44,584 nt of DNA from an uncultured Rubrobacteraceae bacterium (lineage in GTDB: Bacteria; Actinomycetota; Rubrobacteria; Rubrobacterales; Rubrobacteraceae). Numbering within the stretch: position 1 is the first letter of the stretch; each line of letters opens with the position of its first letter. The position numbers were made by a program, and so were the translations under genes. Below, in pieces: positions 18,000 through 25,710 of this stretch. The stretch lies in assembly GCA_902805975.1 (NCBI GenBank), contig CADCUT010000049.1:1894-46477 (forward strand), read 5' to 3'. The notes below the pieces were generated by a model. The model saw only the letters and a program-made list of their open reading frames with translations, was not told the DNA's origin and made no database searches.

Positions 18000-19097
18000 A
18001 TGCGTCGCGTGATCGTTTCGGGGGTGGAGATCTATCGCTACGAGATCCCGTTCAGGGAGCCCGTAACGCTCAAAGACGCCACGCTGCACCGCCGCGAGGG
18101 CGCCCTGATACGCCTCACCACCGACGATGGCTCCGAGGGCTGGGGCGAGACCGCCCCACTACCGGGCTTCAGCCCCGAAAGCCTGGAAGACGCAACCGAC
18201 CAACTGCGCGCGACGGCGCCGCACCTGGTGAACCACGAGGTTTCCGCGAGCCTCTGGAGGCCGGACGAAACCTCGTTTCCGGAACTCTCCCACCTGACCT
18301 CCTCCGCACGGTTCGGCCTCGAACTAGCCCTCCTGAACCTATCCGCGGCCTCCCACGGTCTGACCTTGCCCGAACTTCTAACGGATTCTCCACGAGAGAC
18401 CATCTCTGTGAACGGACTATTATCCGGTACGCTAGAGAAAACGCTTGCGGACGCTTTTTCTATGAGGAAGTATGGTTACCGGGCCGTCAAGCTCAAGATT
18501 GGGAGGCGGGAGGTCCCGGAGGATGTGGAGACCGTTCTGAGGGTGGGGGAGATCCTTGGCGGTGGTGTCTCTTTGCGGCTGGACGCGAACCGGGCCTGGG
18601 GGTTCGACGAGGCGCTGGAGTTTGCCCGGGGGGTCTCGGGCATAGAGATCGAGTACGTCGAGGAGCCGCTGGCCGAGCCCTGGCGGCTGGCCGATCTCGC
18701 GCGGGGTTGGGACCTGCCAGTGGCGCTCGACGAGTCGCTGGTCGGGATGGGACCGGAAGGGCTTGGGCTGCACCCTTACGCCCGGGCCGTCGTGCTCAAG
18801 CCGACGTTGCTCGGCGGGATGTCGCGGGCCTTGCGTTTCGCGGAGGAGGCAGGGGCTTTGGGTATGGCGTCCGTCGTGAGCTCCTCCTACGAGGGAGGTG
18901 TGGGCACGGCGGCGCTCGTGGCGCTCGCGGCGGCGGTCGGGGAGGAGCCCGCGGGGCTGGACACCTACCGCGCGTTGGCGGAGGACGTGATCGAGGCCCC
19001 GCTGCGGCTCCCGGCGCCGACGATGGACGTACGGGGGACGATGGAGGCCGCGCGAAAGGTCGACGTGCGCCGTCTGGAGCCCGTTCCACTTGGTTGA
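18000..19097 (+). CDS. menC: o-Succinylbenzoate synthase MenC
   Basis: A 365-residue enolase-superfamily enzyme that dehydrates the MenH product to o-succinylbenzoate. The Lys pair of the active site is in AVKLKIG, the metal ligands are in LDANRAW, YVEEPL and ALDESL, and the second catalytic Lys is in VLKPTLLGG; SSSYEGGVG near the end is typical of MenC. An N-terminal capping domain reads IPFREPVTLKD ... WGETAPLPGFSPE. Start ATG 18000 lies 3 nt after the DUF4097 stop without a clear Shine-Dalgarno, so menC is probably transcribed and perhaps translated together with the RHH/DUF4097 pair rather than with menF-D-H-B. Confidence 0.93.
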   Translation: MRRVIVSGVEIYRYEIPFREPVTLKDATLHRREGALIRLTTDDGSEGWGETAPLPGFSPESLEDATDQLRATAPHLVNHEVSASLWRPDETSFPELSHLTSSARFGLELALLNLSAASHGLTLPELLTDSPRETISVNGLLSGTLEKTLADAFSMRKYGYRAVKLKIGRREVPEDVETVLRVGEILGGGVSLRLDANRAWGFDEALEFARGVSGIEIEYVEEPLAEPWRLADLARGWDLPVALDESLVGMGPEGLGLHPYARAVVLKPTLLGGMSRALRFAEEAGALGMASVVSSSYEGGVGTAALVALAAAVGEEPAGLDTYRALAEDVIEAPLRLPAPTMDVRGTMEAARKVDVRRLEPVPLG

Positions 19098-19171
19098 TGC
19101 GGTCAGTTCCGGTCCGTATTTCTTGGGCGAGCGCCCGCCAGGGACCCCGGCGCCCGGGATAACATAGAGAG

Positions 19172-20593
19172 GTGAGCGAAAACCGTACACGCGTCCCCTG
19201 TCCGCTGAGGACGGCCGCCCTTGAATTCCCGGAAGCCGAGGCGGTCGTGGGGCCCGGGTGGGCCGTCTCCTACCGGGAACTAGACGGCACGGTCTCGGCG
19301 GCGGAGAGGCGTCTGGCAAAGCGTGGCGTCGCGCCCGGCACGCGGGTGGCCCTCTACCTGCCGAAGAACGTGGGTTACCTGGTCGTGCTGCTTGCTCTGA
19401 TGCGGGCCGGGGCCGTGGCGTGTCCCTTGAGCACGCGCCTACCGGCCGGCGGGGTCGGGCCGTTGCTCGAAGGGGCGGGTTGCTCGGCCCTGATCTCCAC
19501 CGACGAGAAGGTCCTGAGCGCGGTTGATGGTATCGATATATTGGCCCCGGATGCGATTCTCGCCGGCGGCGAGAGAGATGGATGGGTCCCGGAGCCAGAG
19601 GAGATCCCGCTCGACAGGCCGGCGACGGTCGTCTTTACCTCCGGCAGCACGGGGATGCCGAAGGCGGCGCTTCACACCTTCGGGAACCACTACCACAACG
19701 CCCTCGGCTCCAACGGGAACATCGCGCTCGCGCCCGGTGACCGCTGGCTGCACTCGCTGCCGCTCTACCACGTCGGCGGGCTCTCCATCCTCTTTCGCTG
19801 CCTGCTCGCCGGAGCCACCATCGCGCTGCCCGAGCCGGGAGCCGGGCTCGGCCGGTCCGTCTCCGAACTCCGGGCCACCCACGTCTCCCTCGTCTCCACG
19901 CAGCTCCTGCGGCTTCTAGACGAGGGCACTGACCTGTCCGGGCTCGGGGCGGTCCTGATAGGCGGGGGCCCGATCCCCCCCTCACTCGTGGACGAGGCCC
20001 TCGCGCGCGGCGTGCCGGTCCATACCAGCTACGGCCTCACGGAGATGGCCTCCCAGGTCACGAGCACCCCGCCCGGCGCGTCCCGCGAAGAACTCCGCAC
20101 GGCGGGACGCGCCCTGCCGCACCGCGAGGTGCGTATCTCCGGAGAAGGCGAGATACTGGTCAGGGGAGAGACGCTCTTCGCCGGATATCTCAAGGATGGG
20201 GATGTCGACCTCCCGCTCGACGACGGCGGATGGTTCCGCACCGGTGACCTCGGAGCGTTGGGCGCCGGCGGATATTTGAAGGTCTCAGGCCGGCGGGACA
20301 ACCTGTTCATCTCCGGCGGGGAGAACGTCCAGCCCGAGGAGATCGAGGCTGCGCTGGGCCGGATCTCCGGCGTCCGGGAGGCCGTCGTGGTGCCGGTGCC
20401 GGATAGAGAGTATGGTGCGAGGCCGGTCGCCTTCGTGCGCGGGAGCGGAGAGGCGGGGGATCTGGCCGGGGAGCTGGAGAAAGTCCTGCCGCGGTTCAAG
20501 GTCCCGGTCGCCTTCCACGACTGGGAGGGGGTCGGCGGCATGAAGCCGGACCGGGCGGCGCTCCAACGGCGGGCCCGGGGCGCAGATCAGTAG
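19172..20593 (+). CDS. menE: o-Succinylbenzoate-CoA ligase MenE
   Basis: A 473-residue adenylate-forming enzyme that activates o-succinylbenzoate with ATP and CoA for MenB. Motifs: P-loop FTSGSTGMPKAALHT, the DRWLHSLPLYHVGG segment, TSYGLTEMAS, GWFRTGDLG, the hinge GRRDNLFISGGENVQPEEIE and the catalytic Lys in GGMKPDRAAL. The GTG start at 19172 has a -10-like TAACAT (19160-19165) 6 nt upstream, so a leaderless transcript is possible, although GAGAG before the GTG could also act as a weak ribosome site. It converges with the malic enzyme gene. Confidence 0.93.
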   Translation: MSENRTRVPCPLRTAALEFPEAEAVVGPGWAVSYRELDGTVSAAERRLAKRGVAPGTRVALYLPKNVGYLVVLLALMRAGAVACPLSTRLPAGGVGPLLEGAGCSALISTDEKVLSAVDGIDILAPDAILAGGERDGWVPEPEEIPLDRPATVVFTSGSTGMPKAALHTFGNHYHNALGSNGNIALAPGDRWLHSLPLYHVGGLSILFRCLLAGATIALPEPGAGLGRSVSELRATHVSLVSTQLLRLLDEGTDLSGLGAVLIGGGPIPPSLVDEALARGVPVHTSYGLTEMASQVTSTPPGASREELRTAGRALPHREVRISGEGEILVRGETLFAGYLKDGDVDLPLDDGGWFRTGDLGALGAGGYLKVSGRRDNLFISGGENVQPEEIEAALGRISGVREAVVVPVPDREYGARPVAFVRGSGEAGDLAGELEKVLPRFKVPVAFHDWEGVGGMKPDRAALQRRARGADQ

Positions 20594-20618
20594 CCCCGGG
20601 CCCGGCGATCTAGGGCTT

Positions 20619-20638
20619 GGGCTGGTTTGAACCCGCCC
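20619..20638. terminator. Hairpin between convergent menE and malic enzyme genes
   Basis: GGGCTGGT (20619-20626) pairs with ACCCGCCC (20631-20638) with one mismatch and a TTGA loop, filling the short gap between the convergent stops. No T-tract, so it is a plausible bidirectional terminator of modest strength. Confidence 0.45.
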
Positions 20639-21973
20639 CTACAGGCCCGTGGGGGCCTTGTCCATGTGGGCGGCGCCGTCCTCTATGGCGGCGTCGCGGA
20701 CGGCGGTCGAGACGCGTTCGTGGACCTCGGGGTCGAGGGCGTCGGGGACGAGCTCTGACTGCTGGGTGAGGTCGGCTATGGCGTTGGCGGCGGCGAGCTT
20801 CATGCCGAGCGTTATCTCCTCGGCCCCGGAGAGTAGCGCGCCCCGGAAGATGCCGGGGTAGCCGAGGACGTTGTTCACGCTGGTGCCGTCGGCGGCGAAG
20901 GCGGCCCCGGCCTCTATCGCCCTCTCTGGTTCGATCTCTGGGTACGGGTTGGTGAGCGCCAGGATGACCTGGCCCTCGCGCACCATGGCCGGGTCTATCA
21001 GGCCGGCCCGGCCCGTCGTCGCGACCACGACGTCCGCCTCGGCCATCACCGTCTCGAGGTCTGAGATCTCGATGCCCTTCCGGCGGGCGCGCTCGTGGGA
21101 GAGGGGGTTCGGGTCGGAGGCGATGACGCGCCTGGCGCCGGCGTCGGCCATGAGCGCGGCGATCCCGTACCCGGCCGCCCCGAGCCCGATCTGGCCGACC
21201 ACCTCGTCCTCGAGCGTGAGCCCGGCGTGTCGGCAGGCGACGAGCACCGCGGCGAGCGTCACCACCGCCGTGCCGTGCACGTCGTCGTGCATGACGGGCT
21301 TTGGGAGGATCTCGATGAGCCGCCGCTCTATCTCGAAGCACTCGGGCGCCGAGATGTCCTCCAGGTGGATGCCCCCGAAGGTCGGCGCTATGCGGACCAC
21401 CGTCTCCACGAACTCGTCCACGTCCTTCGTATCGATCAGGATCGGCATGGCCGAGACGTTGGCGAGCTGGTGGTAGAAGACGGCCTTCCCCTCCATCACC
21501 GGCATCGAGGGGACCGGGCCTATGTCGCCCAGCCCCAGCACCCTCGTCCCGTTGGTGCAGATGGCGACGCTGCGCCCGATCATGGTCAGCTCCCTGGCCA
21601 GCGAAGGGTCCTCGGAGATCGCCACACACGCCCGCGCCACGCCCGGCGTGTAGACGTCTCGCATGTCCTGGACCGTCCTGATGGGTCTGGTCGAGCCTAT
21701 GACGAGCTTGCCGCCCTCGTGCCGGAGCAACGCCCGGTCGCGCGACCAGAGCACCTCGACCCCTTCGAGGTCGTTGAGGATCTCCACGATGCGCTCGGCC
21801 TGGTCGTGGTCCTCGACGGCCAGCGTGATCTCGCGTATAGACGAGTCCCGCCCGACGTTGATGGTCGTAACGTCCCCGATGAGGCCCCCGCCCTCGGCGA
21901 TAGCCCCGGCGACCGCCGCCAACTGGCCCGTGCGGTGCGGCTGGCGGACGCGGTACGTGTAATCTAGCGGCAC
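20639..21973 (-). CDS. NAD(P)-dependent malic enzyme with N-terminal ACT domain
   Basis: 444 residues. Residues 1-85 form an ACT domain (YRVRQPHRTGQLAAV ... VEILNDLEGVEVLW). The malic-enzyme core follows: VYTPGVARAC with the catalytic Tyr, GKAVFYHQLANV with the catalytic Lys region, the metal site in FGGIHLEDISAPECFEIE, PVMHDDVHGTAVV, and the dinucleotide fold IGLGAAGYGIA ... ALTNPYPEIEP. It decarboxylates malate to pyruvate. The ACT domain suggests feedback by an amino acid. GTG 21973 has a good AGAGGGGGTT just upstream. No coupling to neighbours. Confidence 0.92.
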   Translation of the reverse strand: MPLDYTYRVRQPHRTGQLAAVAGAIAEGGGLIGDVTTINVGRDSSIREITLAVEDHDQAERIVEILNDLEGVEVLWSRDRALLRHEGGKLVIGSTRPIRTVQDMRDVYTPGVARACVAISEDPSLARELTMIGRSVAICTNGTRVLGLGDIGPVPSMPVMEGKAVFYHQLANVSAMPILIDTKDVDEFVETVVRIAPTFGGIHLEDISAPECFEIERRLIEILPKPVMHDDVHGTAVVTLAAVLVACRHAGLTLEDEVVGQIGLGAAGYGIAALMADAGARRVIASDPNPLSHERARRKGIEISDLETVMAEADVVVATTGRAGLIDPAMVREGQVILALTNPYPEIEPERAIEAGAAFAADGTSVNNVLGYPGIFRGALLSGAEEITLGMKLAAANAIADLTQQSELVPDALDPEVHERVSTAVRDAAIEDGAAHMDKAPTGL

Positions 21974-22025
21974 GAAGAACCCCCTCTGGTCCCGGACTCC
22001 CGGATCAAATTCTATCCGCCCGGCC

Positions 22026-22424
22026 TCACGGGATCACCGCGACGGCCTCCACCTCGACGAGGAGCCGCGGGTCTATGAGGGCCGAGACCTCCACCATCGA
22101 GGACGCAGGATACGGCTCCCCGAAAAACCGCCGCCTGACCTCGTGGATCTCGTCGTAATGGGCCATGTCCGTGATAAACACCGTAACCTTCACGATGTCG
22201 TCCAGGCTTCCACCGGCCTCTTCGAGGACGACCGCGACGTTCTCCAGCACCTTCTGTGTCTGGGCCTTCGCGTCGCCCTCCCCGACCACGTCACCCTCCG
22301 CGTCCATCGCGACCTGCCCCGAGACGTAGACGGTCCTGCCGGCCGGGGCCTCCACCCCGGCGGAGAAGGCCCCGCCGCGCATCGGCGCCGGCAGTTTCGG
22401 GCTCCAGATCACCCTCCCGCGCAA
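22026..22424 (-). CDS. RidA-family enamine/imine deaminase-like protein
   Basis: 132 residues with the RidA (YjgF/YER057c/UK114) layout: FSAGVEAPAGRTVYVSGQVAMD, AQTQKVLENVAVVLEEAGGSLDDIVKVTVFITDMA and a C-terminal YPASSMVEVSALIDPRLLVEVEAVAV. The Arg of the RidA active site (usually in a CxR context) is not conserved in the same way, here SSMVEV with no Arg, so it may belong to a non-canonical Rid subgroup. TTG 22424 is taken as start because GGAGAGGAG lies 5 nt before it; the GTG at 22412 has no room for a ribosome site. Divergent from the PLP enzyme gene. Confidence 0.85.
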   Translation of the reverse strand: MRGRVIWSPKLPAPMRGGAFSAGVEAPAGRTVYVSGQVAMDAEGDVVGEGDAKAQTQKVLENVAVVLEEAGGSLDDIVKVTVFITDMAHYDEIHEVRRRFFGEPYPASSMVEVSALIDPRLLVEVEAVAVIP

Positions 22425-22485
22425 TAGTGCTCCTCTCCTTGCCTCCGGGGCCACGTTAACAGCCCCGACGACCCCACGCCTGATG

Positions 22486-22491
22486 TAAACT
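22486..22491 (+). promoter_or_regulatory. Possible -10 of the class V aminotransferase gene
   Basis: TAAACT preceded by TGATG in the 99-nt divergent spacer. A leader of about 25 nt containing GAGGGGAGGA would follow before ATG 22524. No clear -35. Confidence 0.35.
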
Positions 22492-22523
22492 CGCCCGGCC
22501 ACGCCCAGAGGGGAGGACCCAGC

Positions 22524-23756
22524 ATGCAGCAGACGTTCGACGTGGAGGCCGTTCGCGCCCGGTTCCCGGCGCTCTCCCGCCTGCACGACGGCAGGCCCGT
22601 CGCCTACTTCGACGGCCCGGGCGGCTCGCAGGTGGCGAGACCTTCCATCGACGCGATGACGCGCTACATGGAGCGCGGCGGGGCCAACCTCCATGGCGTC
22701 TTCCCCACGAGCACCGAGACAGAGGAGATACTGGCCTCGACCCGCGCCGCCTGCGCGGCCTTTCTCGGCGCCGAACCGGACGAGGTCGCCTTCGGGGCGA
22801 ACATGACGACCCTCACCCTCTCCATCTCACGCGCGCTGTCTGACTCCTGGGATGAGGACTCCGAGATAGTCGTAACCGAGCTCGACCACCGCGCGAACGT
22901 GGACCCCTGGCTCATCGCCGCCAGAGAGAAAGGGGCGAAGGTACGCTGGATCGGGGTTGACCCGGAAACCTTAACCCTGAACTTGAGCGACCTCGACCAG
23001 AAGATCAACCCGCGTACGAAGCTCGTCGCCGTCGGCCTGGCCTCAAACGCGGTAGGCACGGTCAACGACGTGGCCGCCGTCGCCGAACGCGCCCACGCTG
23101 TGGGCGCGGTAGTCGCTGTGGACGCCGTTCACGCCGCCCCGCACGTCCCGATGGACAGGGAAGCCATAGGGGCCGACGTCCTTACCTGCTCGGCCTACAA
23201 GTTCTTCGGCCCGCACGTCGGCGTGACGGCCATCAGGCGCGGCCTCTTCGAGGTTCTGCCCGTCTACAGGCTCGACCCCGCGCCGGACCACATCCCGGAC
23301 AAACTGGAGACCGGCACCCAGAACCACGAGGGCATAGCGGGGGTGATGGGGGCCATCGAGTTCATCGCCTCGCTCGGCGGGGGAGCGTCCCTTCGGGAGA
23401 GGCTCCTCGACGCGATGCGGACCGTCGAGGAGCACGAGACGCGCCTGGCCGACCGTTTCCGCGCTGCGCTGCGCGAGGTGCCGGGCGTAACCCTCTACGC
23501 GGCCCCCGATACCATCCGCAAGACCCCGACCGTCGCGTTCCGGCTGGAAGGACTCGCGCCGCTTGAGGTCTGCCAGCACGCGGCCGATCACGGTTTCTTC
23601 ATAGCCGCCGGGGACTTCTACGCCTCGACGCTCTCCCGCAAGCTCGGGCTCGACGGGTCGGGAGGCTTCGTGCGGGCCGGGCTCGCCCCGTACAACACCG
23701 GGGAGGAGGTCGAGGAGTTTGTGCGGGTGCTTCGGGGGCTGTCCCTTAGCCGGTAG
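22524..23756 (+). CDS. Cysteine desulfurase-like class V aminotransferase
   Basis: A 410-residue fold-type I PLP enzyme of the cysteine-desulfurase-like subgroup (TIGR01976 style). PLP contacts are in TELDHRANVDPW, VASNAVGTVNDV, VDAVHAAPHVPMD and the Schiff-base Lys in CSAYKFFGPHVG. The early FDGPGGSQVARPSIDAM and the LETGTQNHEGIAGVMGAIEF segments are typical. The C-terminal loop that in true NifS/IscS enzymes carries the catalytic Cys is absent; Cys occurs at VCQHAADHG instead, so desulfurase activity is uncertain. Good GAGGGGAGGA before ATG 22524. Divergent from a RidA gene, which would suit an enzyme that releases enamine intermediates. Confidence 0.88.
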   Translation: MQQTFDVEAVRARFPALSRLHDGRPVAYFDGPGGSQVARPSIDAMTRYMERGGANLHGVFPTSTETEEILASTRAACAAFLGAEPDEVAFGANMTTLTLSISRALSDSWDEDSEIVVTELDHRANVDPWLIAAREKGAKVRWIGVDPETLTLNLSDLDQKINPRTKLVAVGLASNAVGTVNDVAAVAERAHAVGAVVAVDAVHAAPHVPMDREAIGADVLTCSAYKFFGPHVGVTAIRRGLFEVLPVYRLDPAPDHIPDKLETGTQNHEGIAGVMGAIEFIASLGGGASLRERLLDAMRTVEEHETRLADRFRAALREVPGVTLYAAPDTIRKTPTVAFRLEGLAPLEVCQHAADHGFFIAAGDFYASTLSRKLGLDGSGGFVRAGLAPYNTGEEVEEFVRVLRGLSLSR

Positions 23757-23781
23757 ATCGTCCGGCCGGCTGTGGCGGGCC

Positions 23782-23812
23782 TTGACGACAAGAGGCGAGA
23801 TTCTGTTATACT
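23782..23812 (+). promoter_or_regulatory. Promoter of the cold-shock gene
   Basis: -35 TTGACG (23782-23787) and -10 TATACT (23807-23812), spacer 19 nt (18 if TTATAC is used). It predicts a leader of about 110 nt before ATG 23933, as is typical of cspA-like mRNAs. Confidence 0.6.
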
Positions 23813-23857
23813 GCTGCCCGTAACGTAGGAGTAAGGTGGGTTTACATTTGACGGAGC

Positions 23858-23894
23858 GCCACCCCGAGATAGATTGAGGGTGGCCTTTCTGTTT
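23858..23894 (+). promoter_or_regulatory. Leader hairpin with U-rich tail in the cold-shock mRNA
   Basis: GCCACCC (23858-23864) pairs perfectly with GGGTGGC (23878-23884), 13-nt loop, followed by CTTTCTGTTT. It has the shape of an attenuator or intrinsic terminator placed inside the 5' leader, upstream of the ribosome site. Confidence 0.5.
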
Positions 23895-23932
23895 GGTGGA
23901 GGCCCATAAACACGAAAGGTGGGCGCCTGATT

Positions 23933-24136
23933 ATGGCCCAAGGAACAGTGAAGTGGTTCAGCGACGAGAAGGGCTACGGCTTTATCTCCCCGGACGATGG
24001 GGGCGAGGACCTCTTCGTGCACCACACCGGCATATCCGGCGAGGGCTTCAAGACCCTCGATGAGGGTGCCAAGGTCACCTATGAGGCGACCCAGGGACGC
24101 AAGGGGATGCAGGCGGAGAACGTCACTCCCGCCTAA
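23933..24136 (+). CDS. Cold-shock domain protein (CspA family)
   Basis: 67 residues, the usual length of a single cold-shock OB-fold. RNP1 KGYGFI (13-18) and RNP2 DLFVHH (26-31) are intact, with KWFSDEKG before them and [17 protein letters not shown] at the end. It binds single-stranded RNA/DNA and acts as an RNA chaperone. The ribosome site is GAAAGGTGG ten nt before ATG. The gene has its own promoter, a long structured leader and a terminator, so it is a monocistronic unit. Confidence 0.96.
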   Translation: MAQGTVKWFSDEKGYGFISPDDGGEDLFVHHTGISGEGFKTLDEGAKVTYEATQGRKGMQAENVTPA

Positions 24137-24138
24137 CA

Positions 24139-24155
24139 TCCGATAACTTATCGGA
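24139..24155. repeat. 17-bp perfect palindrome just after the cold-shock stop codon
   Basis: TCCGATAA-C-TTATCGGA, two nt after the TAA. As RNA it forms a short stem with a tight loop; as DNA it looks like an operator. It lies before the terminator hairpin. Confidence 0.5.
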
Positions 24156-24161
24156 GAGCGC

Positions 24162-24187
24162 AGGGCCGGGGTTAATCCCCCGGCCCT
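24162..24187 (+). terminator. Terminator of the cold-shock gene
   Basis: A perfect 10-bp stem, AGGGCCGGGG (24162-24171) with CCCCGGCCCT (24178-24187), and a 6-nt loop TTAATC, followed by CGTCTTG. Strong stem, poor T-tract. Confidence 0.7.
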
Positions 24188-24256
24188 CGTCTTGCCGCAA
24201 GAAACCACGAGACCGCGCCAAACGGGGCTTCGGTGCTCGTCTGGAGGAGGTCTTAC

Positions 24257-25066
24257 GTGGAATACGTCGTCGCCGTGATCGTGGGGTTGGCCCTGAGCCA
24301 GCTCGCCACGCTCATCACCACCGTCTACTTGCACCGGGTGCTCTCGCACAGGTCTATCCGGCTCCACCCGGCGCTCACGATGGCGATGCGCTTCGGAACT
24401 TGGATGCTCACGAGCATCTCGCCCAGGGAATGGGTGGCCGTCCACCGCAAGCACCACAACTTCAGCGACGTCGAGGGCGACCCCCACAGCCCGCATATCG
24501 AGGGGTACTGGCAGATCATGATCGGCAACGTCTACTACTATCGCCGCGAGGCGAACAACGATGACACGATGGAGAAGTACGCCGCCGACCTCCCCTTCGA
24601 TAGGCTCGACACGCTGCTCCTGCGCCGCGGCGTTCTGGGCTTCTCCCTGACGGGCGTGGCGCTCGTCGTCCTCTTCGGCCTCTTCGGCCCAGGGTGGGGC
24701 ATAGGCCCCGGCCTCGTGGCCCTCGCGACGCTCGCGGTCGTCTACCTGCTCCTGAACGCCGCCATCAACGGGGCGGGGCACACCTTCGGGTACAAGAGCT
24801 TCGAGAACGACGCGACGAACCTCAAATTGCTCGCGCTCATCACCTTCGGGGAGGGCCTGCACAACAACCACCACGCGCGTCCGGCGTCCGCCAAGCTCGC
24901 CGCGTTCAAGGACGAGTTCGACCCCGCCTGGCCCGTGATCCGTCTGCTCGAGAAGCTCCGCCTCGCGGAGGTCCTCACCAAGGTGGACGAAGGCTGGGTC
25001 GACCACCGTCGCCGAATCCCACGCACCACGGTAAGCCCCCTGGGCAACAAGACCGTCCAGGACTGA
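24257..25066 (+). CDS. Membrane fatty-acyl (acyl-CoA type) desaturase
   Basis: 269 residues. The three histidine boxes of delta-9 type membrane desaturases are present: HRVLSH (26-31), HRKHH (63-67) and HNNHH (202-206), which hold the di-iron centre. Hydrophobic spans lie at about 3-22, 38-52, 127-142 and 150-170. It would introduce a double bond into acyl chains and so adjust membrane fluidity. GTG 24257 follows GGAGGAGG (24243-24250) by 6 nt; an open frame extends to GTG 24233 but that would place the ribosome site inside the gene. It follows the cold-shock gene by 120 nt, a suggestive neighbour. Confidence 0.9.
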   Translation: MEYVVAVIVGLALSQLATLITTVYLHRVLSHRSIRLHPALTMAMRFGTWMLTSISPREWVAVHRKHHNFSDVEGDPHSPHIEGYWQIMIGNVYYYRREANNDDTMEKYAADLPFDRLDTLLLRRGVLGFSLTGVALVVLFGLFGPGWGIGPGLVALATLAVVYLLLNAAINGAGHTFGYKSFENDATNLKLLALITFGEGLHNNHHARPASAKLAAFKDEFDPAWPVIRLLEKLRLAEVLTKVDEGWVDHRRRIPRTTVSPLGNKTVQD

Positions 25067-25183
25067 TCCGGGAGAAATCTCCGGCCCCAGAGGCCCGAAA
25101 CTCTCTCCATCGGGCCAAAGACCTAGGGGCGGGTCCGCGCCTATAGTGCGGCCCGTACCCGAGGTCTATCCGAAGGAGATCGC

Positions 25184-25435
25184 ATGGAAGCCCCGACCGT
25201 AAGGAGCGCGCCGCTCCTCCACCAGGAGTACGGCCGCATCGCCATCCCCGAGGCCGTCCCCGAGCTCGGCATCCGGGAGGGGGACGAGGGCGTCATACGG
25301 CGGCTGACGTACCTGCGCAACACCGTCTTCGCTTTCGTCATGGTCACCTACTCGACGGGACAGCCCAGGGGCTGGGTCGTCGTGGAGATCAAGCCGGAGC
25401 GAAAGGTCCGCTCCTACACGACGGCCTCCAAGTAG
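25184..25435 (+). CDS. Small protein of unknown function (83 aa)
   Basis: Starts at ATG after AAGGAG with ideal spacing. The sequence (EYGRIAIPEAVPELGIREGDEGVIRRLTYL ... FAFVMVTYSTGQPRGWVVVEIKPERKV) looks like a small beta-barrel, with strands separated by turns and no membrane segment or cysteine. The GIREGDEGVI piece recalls small SH3-like or DUF4926-type barrels, which is only an impression. Single-gene unit followed by a GC-rich hairpin. Confidence 0.75.
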   Translation: MEAPTVRSAPLLHQEYGRIAIPEAVPELGIREGDEGVIRRLTYLRNTVFAFVMVTYSTGQPRGWVVVEIKPERKVRSYTTASK

Positions 25436-25472
25436 TACCACCCCCGGGAGGGTCGTTCGCGGACCCGAGAGC

Positions 25473-25506
25473 GCCCTCCCGCCGGAAGGATCTCGGCCGG
25501 GAGGGC
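25473..25506. terminator. GC-rich hairpin after the 83-aa gene
   Basis: GCCCTCCCG (25473-25481) pairs with CGGGAGGGC (25498-25506), 9 bp, 16-nt loop. It lacks a T-tract but closes the unit before the sigma-factor locus. The rest of 25436-25636 shows nothing else recognisable. Confidence 0.5.
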
Positions 25507-25636
25507 ACCCTCCAGAACGCGTTAAAGAAAGACCAAGAGTAGCCCATTTGCGGGATACGTCGCCCCTGGCGGGGGACTATGCTGCGTCCATGATCCCAAG
25601 AGAGCAACCTTCAGGGTTTCGTTCTGGCCGCCGGCA

Positions 25637-25664
25637 TCGAACTTTCTGGCGCGCCCGCGCATCT
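25637..25664 (+). promoter_or_regulatory. ECF-type promoter before the first sigma factor gene
   Basis: TCGAACTTT (25637-25645), 13 nt, GCATCT (25659-25664). The same two blocks with the same spacing occur at 27394 and 29276. Transcription would begin about 40 nt before the GTG at 25711. Confidence 0.75.
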
Positions 25665-25710
25665 TATCTAGCGTGAAGACAGATACGATGCCTATGAGAG
25701 GGGCCGGCGC

